Assembly (NCBI GenBank): GCA_030040235.1
Contig: JASHUC010000220.1
Span: 1-6,292 of the forward strand
Source: Gammaproteobacteria bacterium
GTDB lineage: Bacteria > Pseudomonadota > Gammaproteobacteria > Steroidobacterales > Steroidobacteraceae
Length of the DNA stretch: 6,292 nt
Direction: 5' to 3'
Part shown: positions 1 to 5,265 of the stretch, one piece after another
How the letters are laid out: each line of letters begins with the position of its first letter
Numbering within the stretch: position 1 is the first letter of the stretch
Translations under genes and position numbers: made by a program
Notes under the pieces: generated by a model
Database searches by the model: none
What the model saw: only the letters and a program-made list of their open reading frames with translations
Told to the model about the DNA's origin: nothing

Positions 1-204
1 CGCAGCGTGTTGGAGAAGTTCTGCGCCGTGCGGATGATCGACGTGCGCATCCCGACCAGCGATAGCCGCGAGCTCGCCCTCACGCGCTACACCCAGCCCG
101 AACCCGATCTGAAGCTCCTGCTCGAGCGCCTGAAGCTCACTCTGCCCGCCCAGCCGCCCCCGAGAATCACCGCCGCACAGGCCGCCACCGCTACCCCCGT
201 GTAG
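1..204 (+). CDS. Transposase, C-terminal fragment (IS1634/IS4-like), cut by the window edge
   Basis: The frame is open from the first base (Arg-Ser-Val-Leu-Glu-Lys-Phe...) to a TAG at 202-204, giving the last 67 residues of a longer protein. The tail carries a stretch reading RYTQPEPDLKLLLERLKL followed by LPAQPPPRI. This is the style I associate with the extreme C-terminus of IS1634-type (IS4 superfamily, DDE) transposases, just before a variable Ala/Thr/Pro-rich end. The catalytic DDE residues would lie upstream, outside the window, so activity cannot be judged. The GTG at 7 is only an internal valine codon, not a start. The assignment rests on recalled similarity of a short tail; another DDE family is possible. 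Confidence 0.62.
   Translation, partial: RSVLEKFCAVRMIDVRIPTSDSRELALTRYTQPEPDLKLLLERLKLTLPAQPPPRITAAQAATATPV
1..204 (+). mobile_element. Right part of an insertion sequence (probable IS1634 family)
   Basis: This is inferred only from the transposase tail. The right end of the element should lie some distance beyond the stop codon, within the gene-free stretch that follows. I could not place the terminal inverted repeat or a target-site duplication, because the left end is outside the window. The end given here is the end of the coding part, not the true border. Confidence 0.4.
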
Positions 205-221
205 TGCAGACCTACGGGGGT
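193..221. repeat. Inverted repeat over the transposase stop codon
   Basis: ACCCCCGT (193-200) is the exact reverse complement of ACGGGGGT (214-221), with 13 bases between, so an 8-bp GC-rich hairpin is possible. It spans the TAG stop of the transposase gene. No T-run follows, so it is not a canonical intrinsic terminator. It could be part of the insertion sequence end or a transcript-end structure. Confidence 0.35.
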
Positions 222-541
222 CGCCTCTCGTAAAATCAACGCCTTACCCTCGCGCTACCCCGCGAATCCGCGAAGAGCGGTTAGAGCGTGCGCTACGGGG
301 CCGACATTGGCGGACGCGCTGGGTGTGGGTGACAGCCGTGGGACTTGCCGTACGGTCCGCTTCCGAGATGGTCGGAGACGTTGACCGGTGCACCGCGTTG
401 GGGTGCGAACGGCTAAATGCGGACCCTCGTGCCGCAACCAGGATTGACGGGATACCAGTAATTCGCGAATGCTCGCTCCACTGACGGCAAGGACGAAATG
501 GCCAGTCTGACACTGGTCTCAACCAACAGGGGGTACAGGTC
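205..541. other. Gene-free stretch between the transposase and the esterase gene
   Basis: No open frame here has a family-like sequence, and the minus-strand frames crossing it run into the esterase gene as its shadow. Visible small structures are a near-tandem CCGCGAA/TCCGCGAA (about 259-273), a perfect 10-bp palindrome ATTCGCGAAT (461-470), and a CCAGT-N5-ACTGG inverted repeat (502-516). A weak promoter candidate for the esterase is TTGACG (444-449) with AATGCT (468-473) at an 18-bp spacing; only the -35 box is good. The left part probably still belongs to the insertion sequence. An AGGGGGT at 528-534 is the ribosome binding site of the next gene. Confidence 0.5.
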
Positions 542-1648
542 ATGCGTGTGCACGCCGGCACGGTAAGAGGACCGTTGGGGCTGCTCGGCGCCGGAAGACT
601 CCTCATCGCTCTTGGCGCGTGCGCCGCCGCTGCGCTGCTCGCGGCGCCGCCGGCCCTCGCACAGCTCACGGGGCCGCTCATCCTGAAGGAGCAGGGCAGC
701 TTCTTCGTCGGCGGGGTCACCAAGACCGTAACCGAGCCCTCGAACGCGCCCTTCCCGGCGCAGACCGGCGATATCACGGTCAATCAGATGTACGTGCAGT
801 ACCAGATCCCGATGGCAGGCACTCGGCACGTGCCGGTCGTGTTCGTGCATGGCTGCTGCCTGAGCAGCAAGACCTGGGAGACGACCCCCGACGGACGCAT
901 GGGCTGGAGCGAGTACTTCGTTCGCAAGGCTCGCTCGGTCTACTTGGTGGACCAGGTCTCCCGCGCCCGATCAGGGTTCGATCCGTCGGAGTTCAACGCG
1001 GTGCGCGCAGGAACGCTCGCCAATGCGAGCATGCCGGCGATCCTCGATGCGACCCACCAGTTCGCCTGGACGGTGTTCCGCTTCGGTCCCAAGTTCGGCG
1101 AGGCGTTCCCCGATGAGCAGTTCCCGCTGCAGGCCGTGGACGAGCTCTACAAGCAGATGATCCCGGACCTCAACTCGACACTGCCACAGAACCCGAATCC
1201 GACCTGGACGCAGATGGCGGCACTTGGCGCGAAGCTGCACGGAGCGATCCTCGTGGGGCACTCCGAATCTGGCTTCTTTCCCGAGCAGGCCGCCCTCGTC
1301 GATCCCACGGGCATTCGGGGGCTCGTCACGATCGAGACGGGCTGCCCGACCCTCACACCTGCGCAGCTCGCAACGCTCGCGAAGATTCCGACGCTCGTCA
1401 TGTTCGGCGATCACCTCGCCGATGTGACGAAGCCCCTCAACTGGATGGGCGTCTTCGAGAGCTGCAACAGGTTCGTCGCGCAGCTCAAGCAGGTGGGCGG
1501 GGATGCCGAGATGATGCACTTGCCCGACCTCGGCATCAAAGGCAACAGCCACATGCTGATGCAGGACAAGAATAGCAATCAGATCGCGGACCTGCTGATC
1601 GCCTGGATCGACCGTCACGTCGAGACGCGTCGGCATCAACGGCCGTAA
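542..1648 (+). CDS. Exported alpha/beta hydrolase, esterase 713-like, with vicinal-cysteine oxyanion motif
   Basis: This 368-residue protein is a probable periplasmic or secreted carboxylesterase. Residues 1-40 form a signal peptide: basic start, Leu/Ala-rich core about 17-36, likely cleavage after Ala-Leu-Ala at 40. The hydrolase fold follows. The loop after the VVFVH strand reads HGCCLS, with adjacent Cys105-Cys106. The nucleophile elbow is GHSESG with Ser241. An acid, Glu265, sits in VTIETG, and His337 is in GNSHMLMQD near the C-terminus. In Alcaligenes esterase 713 the known equivalents are Cys71-Cys72 (a disulfide between neighbours shaping the oxyanion hole), Ser206, Glu230 and His298. 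The Ser-to-Glu distance is 24 in both and Cys-to-Ser is 136 versus 135. The natural substrate is unknown. The ATG is supported by AGGGGGT seven bases upstream. The convergent protease gene ends 28 bases past its stop. Confidence 0.88.
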   Translation: MRVHAGTVRGPLGLLGAGRLLIALGACAAAALLAAPPALAQLTGPLILKEQGSFFVGGVTKTVTEPSNAPFPAQTGDITVNQMYVQYQIPMAGTRHVPVVFVHGCCLSSKTWETTPDGRMGWSEYFVRKARSVYLVDQVSRARSGFDPSEFNAVRAGTLANASMPAILDATHQFAWTVFRFGPKFGEAFPDEQFPLQAVDELYKQMIPDLNSTLPQNPNPTWTQMAALGAKLHGAILVGHSESGFFPEQAALVDPTGIRGLVTIETGCPTLTPAQLATLAKIPTLVMFGDHLADVTKPLNWMGVFESCNRFVAQLKQVGGDAEMMHLPDLGIKGNSHMLMQDKNSNQIADLLIAWIDRHVETRRHQRP

Positions 1649-1676
1649 TCCGGATCGGGTTCGTTCGGCAGTTTGG

Positions 1677-3008
1677 TTATTTTGGCACCGCACGGTTGAA
1701 CTGCATCGCGAGGGTCCTGGCTTGTGCAGCAGTCAGGCCCGTTACCTGGAACCGCGCACTGAACACGCCCCGGATCACGGCATGATTGATCACCTGCCCG
1801 TTGTACACGACCGCCATGCTGTGGCCGAGGTTCTCCTGAGTGGCGCGCAGCATCGAGGCCGCGCCTCGGGCATCGAGGCGAATGTCGACTGTCGGACCCG
1901 CTTGCGTCGTTGTGGCGATAGCCTCTGCGACCTCATCGCCGGTAGCGACCACGTCTCGCTTGAGTAAGATCACGCTGCCGTCCCGTACCTGGTAAAGCTT
2001 GTCGCCGATCGGCACCTTGCCGCTCTGTTGCGCTTGCAATGGATTGTTCTGCTCGTCGACCAGACGGAACTCCAGAGTCGCGGGTCGTTGCGCCACCGGC
2101 ACCATGGCTCCTGCCCAAGGCACCGCAGCCAGCACGACGATCACGAGCACGGCGCTCATCAGCAGCACTTTTCTGAGCCGACCCGGCGGCGAGCGCGCGT
2201 CCTGCTCGCTCAAGAGCCACTTGAGCCGGCGAGCGAGCGATGACGGTTCGGCCATCGCGAGTGTCGATGGAATGAGTCGGGGCGCAGACGCCATATGTTT
2301 GAGGGTGGCGCCGTAGGCCGCTCTGCCGCCCGCGGCCACAGCAGCAGCCTCGTCACTCGTCAGCTCGCTCAGCGCGCGCAGACGCCAGTGCAGCCAGTGC
2401 GCCAGCGGGTCAAACCAAAACACAGCACGATACAGCGAAGCCAGCCACAGACGGTAACAGTCGCGGTTGAGAATGTGCGCCCGCTCATGCGCAAGGACGG
2501 TCCCGAGAGTGGTGCTGTCCCAGGTCCCATACGTCTCGGGCAGAAGGATCGTGGAGGCGAAGGAAGCCGGACTACGGATCGCAGAACTGACGCGCACATC
2601 GATAGATCCAGCGGATAGCGCAGACATCTTCGATGCAGTCCGACGCAGCCGCGCACCTATCCATAGTCCGGTCACCAATCTCGTTACCAGCACCGCCGTG
2701 ACCAGCACGTAGACAAACGCGCACGCCACTGCGCCGTTCGATGCCGGCACTCTGGATGCCGCGCCGGTCAGCGCGGTCGCCGAGGCGATGGTCCTGACCG
2801 GAAGCACTGTGAGGGGGGGAAGAACCGGAGTTGCGACCAGACCAACCACCCACGAAAGCAGCGGCATCACAAGCGACGCAGTCACAATCACCGTCCAGGT
2901 GTTCTTCTCAACCCCAGGGTCGCGTAGCCTGAGCGCCTTGAGCAGCACCCACACCACGGCGAACAACGTGCCGCCGCGCGCGGCGGCCTCGAGCAGTGTA
3001 GTAAGCAT
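1677..3008 (-). CDS. M56 (BlaR1-type) membrane zinc protease with a SecD P1-like periplasmic domain
   Basis: This 443-residue protein is a probable transmembrane sensor protease paired with the BlaI-type repressor encoded just upstream. Membrane segments lie at about 5-26, 38-63 and 93-118. A cytoplasmic metalloprotease domain (about 119-275) follows, with zinc motif HERAH (174-178) and a downstream SELTSDE segment whose Glu215 is the likely third ligand. A fourth segment is at about 280-302. In BlaR1 the region after this is a penicillin-binding sensor. Here residues 309-440 instead read like the SecD periplasmic P1 domain: LEFRLVDE, then SGKVP, ATGDEV, VDIRLD, ENLGHSMAVVYNGQVI and FQVTGLTAAQARTL, in SecD order. 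Charged loops agree with a periplasmic C-terminus. The start chosen is the ATG at 3008, five bases from GGAGGG and overlapping the repressor stop as TGATG; a GTG at 3011 is closer to the ribosome site and less likely. The signal sensed is unknown. Confidence 0.87.
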   Translation of the reverse strand: MLTTLLEAAARGGTLFAVVWVLLKALRLRDPGVEKNTWTVIVTASLVMPLLSWVVGLVATPVLPPLTVLPVRTIASATALTGAASRVPASNGAVACAFVYVLVTAVLVTRLVTGLWIGARLRRTASKMSALSAGSIDVRVSSAIRSPASFASTILLPETYGTWDSTTLGTVLAHERAHILNRDCYRLWLASLYRAVFWFDPLAHWLHWRLRALSELTSDEAAAVAAGGRAAYGATLKHMASAPRLIPSTLAMAEPSSLARRLKWLLSEQDARSPPGRLRKVLLMSAVLVIVVLAAVPWAGAMVPVAQRPATLEFRLVDEQNNPLQAQQSGKVPIGDKLYQVRDGSVILLKRDVVATGDEVAEAIATTTQAGPTVDIRLDARGAASMLRATQENLGHSMAVVYNGQVINHAVIRGVFSARFQVTGLTAAQARTLAMQFNRAVPK

Positions 3009-3379
3009 CACTTCCCTCCGGATTCATCCTTTTCCAGCCTATCCACGAGTCGCCGCAGATCGCGCCGACTGAGGATCTTGGCCTCGACCATCCCCAGCAG
3101 CACCGCGTCCACAGACCCATCGCAGAACCAGTCCGCTACCCGCTGGACGGCCCGGGCAGCAAGGTGAGCTGGAGGCTTCACGGCTCGATACAGAAACGTG
3201 CGCTGCTCCACACGGTGCGCTAGATACCCCTTGTTCTCGAGGCGACCGAGCACCGTGCGCACGGTCGACTCCTTCAGCGGCCGCCGCAGCGCCTGCCGCA
3301 CCTGGTCGGCGCTCGCCTGACCCGAGCGCCAGACGGCCTGCAGCACCTCCCGCTCTAGCTCCCCTAATTTCGATCGCAT
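3008..3379 (-). CDS. BlaI/MecI/CopY-family transcriptional repressor
   Basis: This 123-residue winged-helix protein is expected to bind TACA/TGTA-type dyads as a dimer. It opens with SKLGELEREVLQAVW, the typical first helix of the family. The DNA-recognition helix is around STVRTVLGRLENKGYL (38-53), the wing around TFLYRAV (61-67), and a C-terminal dimerisation part covers 68-123. In the classical system the M56 partner triggers cleavage of the repressor; no cleavage site can be assigned here. The frame is open up to 3442, but the ATG at 3379 is preferred: it puts LGELE at the family's usual position, has AGGAAGGA just upstream, and lies downstream of the operator. The longer version would run through the promoter. 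The stop overlaps the protease start, so the two genes are translationally coupled in one operon, probably autoregulated. Confidence 0.92.
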   Translation of the reverse strand: MRSKLGELEREVLQAVWRSGQASADQVRQALRRPLKESTVRTVLGRLENKGYLAHRVEQRTFLYRAVKPPAHLAARAVQRVADWFCDGSVDAVLLGMVEAKILSRRDLRRLVDRLEKDESGGK

Positions 3380-3401
3380 TTCCTTCCTGCCTGTCACAAC
3401 T

Positions 3402-3422
3402 TGTAGCGCTACATATTGTAGC
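3402..3422. promoter_or_regulatory. Operator of the BlaI-type repressor, two overlapping palindromes
   Basis: TGTAGCGCTACA (3402-3413) is a perfect 12-bp palindrome. Its right half, GCTACA, is reused in a second perfect inverted repeat, GCTACA-TAT-TGTAGC (3408-3422). The site therefore has three half-sites in alternating orientation, each with the TACA/TGTA core known for BlaI, MecI and CopY operators. It covers the -10 box and the expected transcription start of the repressor gene, so binding should block RNA polymerase. I saw no second copy upstream of other genes in the window. Confidence 0.75.
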
Positions 3423-3442
3423 ATATGGACGGCGACTTGCAA
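3415..3442 (-). promoter_or_regulatory. Sigma70-like promoter of the repressor-protease operon
   Basis: Read on the minus strand, a -35 box TTGCAA (3437-3442) and a -10 box TACAAT (3415-3420) are separated by 16 bases. The -10 differs from consensus at one position and the -35 at two. Transcription would start near 3408, inside the operator, leaving a leader of about 30 bases before the ATG at 3379. The promoter lies 49 bases past the stop of the GST gene on the same strand, so the operon can be read independently of it. Confidence 0.65.
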
Positions 3443-3462
3443 GGAGGTATCAGTGGCGCGAG

Positions 3463-3475
3463 GAGGGATTCCCTC
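3463..3475. repeat. Short palindrome between the GST gene and the operon promoter
   Basis: GAGGGA and TCCCTC are perfect inverted halves around one central base. The stem is only five pairs with a three-base loop, and no T-run follows on either strand. It is too short to call a terminator for the GST gene with confidence, but it is the only candidate between that stop and the next promoter. Confidence 0.2.
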
Positions 3476-3490
3476 ACGATCGCTGTGCGC

Positions 3491-4108
3491 TTACCCGCGT
3501 GCCATCACGCGAGCGTAGGTGGGTCGTGCCGCGCAGCGCTCACTCCAAGCGTTGAAGTGGCTGTAGGCGGCGTGCTCCACGTTCATGTGGGTGAACCAGC
3601 CCGTCACGGCGTGCAAGTGCGTGTCGGCGAGCGTATATGCCTCGATGAGGAACTGCTTGCGCGCAAGGGCTTCATCGACGATTCGCAGGCAGGTCTGTAT
3701 GTCCGCTTTTGCCGCCTCGGCCGCCTTGGCGTTGTGCTGCTCGACGGGGGTCCACTCGCTCGTATTGCGCATCCAGCGAAATACGGCGTCGAGCAGTGTG
3801 ACGTTGGTCCAGACGATCCACTTCATCGCTTCGCCGCGCTTCACGCCTGGAGCGGGATAGAGGCCTTTTTCGACGCCGAATGTCTCGCCGAGGTACATCG
3901 TGATCGCCGCGGATTCCCAGATTGGAGCTCCATCGTGCACGATCAGCGGCACTTTCCCGTTCGGGTTGAGCCGCAGGTACTCGGGGTTGCGCGTCTCGCC
4001 CTTTTGGATATCTACCTTGACGCGCTCGCACGGCGTGCCGAGCTCCTCCAGCACGAGCTCAGTGATGCCTGCGCTGCTCATCGGGGCGTAGTAGAAAGTG
4101 AGACTCAT
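3491..4108 (-). CDS. Glutathione S-transferase family protein
   Basis: This 205-residue protein is probably a cytoplasmic, dimeric glutathione-conjugating or glutathione-binding enzyme. The N-terminal thioredoxin-like domain (about 1-80) starts LTFYYAPMSSAG, placing Ser11/Ser12 where the catalytic Ser, Tyr or Cys of GSTs lies. It contains NPNGKVPLIV with the conserved cis-proline after Val, then IWESAAI, where the Glu-Ser pair contacts the glutamyl part of glutathione. The C-terminal helical domain follows (about 85-205) with the usual TLADTHLHAVTGW segment. The frame could start at 4189, but those 27 extra residues do not fit the fold, and GGGAG eight bases before the ATG at 4108 supports the shorter form. 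It lacks the zeta-class SSCxxR-type motif, so it is not maleylacetoacetate isomerase. The substrate is unknown. Confidence 0.9.
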   Translation of the reverse strand: MSLTFYYAPMSSAGITELVLEELGTPCERVKVDIQKGETRNPEYLRLNPNGKVPLIVHDGAPIWESAAITMYLGETFGVEKGLYPAPGVKRGEAMKWIVWTNVTLLDAVFRWMRNTSEWTPVEQHNAKAAEAAKADIQTCLRIVDEALARKQFLIEAYTLADTHLHAVTGWFTHMNVEHAAYSHFNAWSERCAARPTYARVMARG

Positions 4109-4304
4109 GATCGCGGCTCCCGCATGATTCGAAGGGGTGCGGAGCATAGCGCTCGTCCGCTGACAGGGTCCATCCAGTCCTCGAGCCATGCTGGAGCTGG
4201 ATGAATCGATTGTGCAAGGATGCCCCCCGTGGGGTGCGTGATCTCGCCTCAGAGTTCAGAATGGCGAGTCCGCCAATCACACACGAACTCAGAAAGGGGG
4301 GATT
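4109..4304. other. Divergent promoter region between the GST gene and the membrane protein gene
   Basis: This 196-base stretch must hold the start signals for both divergent genes. I found no good -35/-10 pair. The best -10 candidate for the GST gene is TATGCT on the minus strand (4143-4148), without a matching -35. The right part holds nested inverted repeats, listed separately. No small gene is supported. Confidence 0.4.
4252..4290. repeat. Nested inverted repeats in the leader of the membrane protein gene
   Basis: GAGTTC (4252-4257) pairs with GAACTC (4285-4290). Inside it, TGGCG (4262-4266) pairs with CGCCA (4271-4275) around a four-base AGTC loop. The structure ends just before the purine-rich ribosome binding site (4292-4301). 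It may be an operator or an RNA hairpin influencing translation; chance is also possible because the arms are short. Confidence 0.3.
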
Positions 4305-5063
4305 GTGAACGGTGGCCAGAAAGACGATGCGCCCACCCTGATTGCCACCGGCGCGCTCGTGTCCATCGTGGCATCGCTTGCGCACGAAGCGGTAGGGCAC
4401 GGTTTGGGTTGCGCCATCGACGGTGGACGGATCACGCTCCTCACGTTTCTCGTCTTTCGCTGCGCCGGAGCGGGCGCGATTGCAGACGGCGGCGGCCCGG
4501 TAGGGGCTTTTGTGGTGGGCTGCCTGGCCTTGGCGGTCGTGCGTGCGCGTAAGTCTCGCTCGACGCTCCTCGAGCTGTTTCTCATTACGCTCGGCGCCCT
4601 GGCACTTCTGTGGTTCTGGGCGCAGATGATAAGAGAGGCGATCGATGCCACCGATGACTGGGGGCACGTGGCGGCCGATCTGCGCTGGTCAGCTCTGTGG
4701 CGGCCCATCGCGTGTACCCTCGGCGTGGCCGGTTACGTGGCAACCGTGCGGGTCGTTCGCAGGTTGGCGGGCTCATTGGCGGCCGGGCGTCCCCTGCGCC
4801 TGTTGACTCCCTACCTCGCAGCGATGTCATCGGCCGTTGCGCTGGGAGCGCTGTGGCATGGGAACCGGGCGGGTTCGGCACTGGACGGGTTCCTCAGCTT
4901 CGGTGTTGCCCCGCTCGGTTATCTGCTCGCCATCGGCAGGACGGCCCAGGGAGCGGCTCACCCGGATAGAATCGAACGCAACATGCTCTGGATCGCATCT
5001 GTTGCCCTCCTCTGGGCAGGCTTCGCGGTCTCGATCGCGCGCGGAGTGGGCCCACTCGCGTGA
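4305..5063 (+). CDS. Polytopic membrane protein with an HExxGH motif, possibly M50-like
   Basis: This 252-residue protein has about six to seven hydrophobic segments (roughly 10-26, 43-52, 62-80, 88-108, 133-150, 168-184, 196-212, 228-246). The first ends in AHEAVGHGLGCAIDGGRI: His27, Glu28 and His32 form HExxxH, followed by a Gly-Gly-Arg turn. This layout resembles M50/M50B-like intramembrane metalloproteases (HExxH, then GGR), but with one more residue between the glutamate and the second histidine. Asp61 in ADGGGPVGAF begins the next hydrophobic segment and could be a further metal ligand. Activity is unproven; a non-proteolytic relative is equally possible. The GTG start is chosen because AGGGGGG lies three bases upstream and the hydrophobic segment begins soon after. 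No partner gene is evident. Confidence 0.75.
   Translation: MNGGQKDDAPTLIATGALVSIVASLAHEAVGHGLGCAIDGGRITLLTFLVFRCAGAGAIADGGGPVGAFVVGCLALAVVRARKSRSTLLELFLITLGALALLWFWAQMIREAIDATDDWGHVAADLRWSALWRPIACTLGVAGYVATVRVVRRLAGSLAAGRPLRLLTPYLAAMSSAVALGALWHGNRAGSALDGFLSFGVAPLGYLLAIGRTAQGAAHPDRIERNMLWIASVALLWAGFAVSIARGVGPLA
5040..5062. repeat. Perfect 14-bp palindrome at the 3' end of the membrane protein gene
   Basis: GAGTGGG and CCCACTC (5044-5057) are perfect inverted halves. Outer bases 5040-5043 can pair with 5059-5062 around one bulged base. It lies over the last codons and the stop. A transcript could fold it into a hairpin with a GGCC loop, but no T-run follows. Confidence 0.3.
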
Positions 5064-5112
5064 CTGGGTCGCGAACTCAACCCGACAGCACCGCCGTGCG
5101 CGTCGATGGGCT

Positions 5113-5131
5113 CTCGCCCGCGAGGGGCGAG
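5113..5131 (+). terminator. Candidate hairpin after the membrane protein gene
   Basis: CTCGCCC (5113-5119) and GGGCGAG (5125-5131) form a seven-pair GC-rich stem with a five-base loop, 50 bases after the stop at 5063. No run of T follows, so it is not a classical intrinsic terminator. It may slow polymerase or protect the 3' end. Confidence 0.3.
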
Positions 5132-5204
5132 GACTTCCTGACCGCCGAGATCTAGTCCCCGTTCGTCGGCCCGACTTGCCGGCCCCGCGCCGTCGCCTTA
5201 CCCT

Positions 5205-5224
5205 ATAGTTGCAATTGAAACTAT
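5205..5224. promoter_or_regulatory. Operator-like 20-bp palindrome upstream of hppD
   Basis: ATAGTTGCAA and TTGAAACTAT are inverted halves matching at nine of ten positions, with no gap. The site stands out as AT-rich in GC-rich surroundings and lies 41 bases before the hppD start. TATAGT (5204-5209) at its left edge resembles a -10 box, though no good -35 is seen at the right distance. The size and symmetry fit a MarR-type dimer site; the regulator is not in the window. Confidence 0.55.
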
Positions 5225-5265
5225 CGTGGCGCGGAGCCCGCGCAGCGCCCGAGAGGAACGCAATC

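Noticed and set aside
381..419. Promoter TTGACC with TAAATG ahead of the esterase
   Set aside because: The boxes are 27 bases apart, too far for a sigma70 promoter.
244..783. Minus-strand open frame of 179 codons across the gene-free stretch
   Set aside because: It overlaps the start of the esterase gene, its composition is Ser/Arg/Pro/Ala-rich without motifs, and no plausible start signal was noted.
1649..1676. Shared terminator between the convergent esterase and protease genes
   Set aside because: Only 28 bases separate the stops, and no convincing stem with a T-run is visible on either strand.
971..1693. Minus-strand open frame of 240 codons opposite the esterase
   Set aside because: It is a shadow of the esterase coding strand, with low-complexity Arg/Glu/His-rich content and no ribosome site evidence.
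3380..3442. Longer start for the BlaI-type repressor at 3442
   Set aside because: The extra 21 residues would be encoded by the operator and promoter region and do not match the family, whose members begin just before the LGELE segment.
3491..4108. GST as maleylacetoacetate isomerase linked to hppD
   Set aside because: The N-terminal motif is YYAPMSSAG rather than the zeta-class SSCxxR type, and the gene is on the opposite strand with a membrane protein gene between.
3425..4204. Plus-strand open frame of 259 codons opposite the GST gene
   Set aside because: It is antisense to a clear GST, runs through the repressor promoter, and has no recognisable domain.
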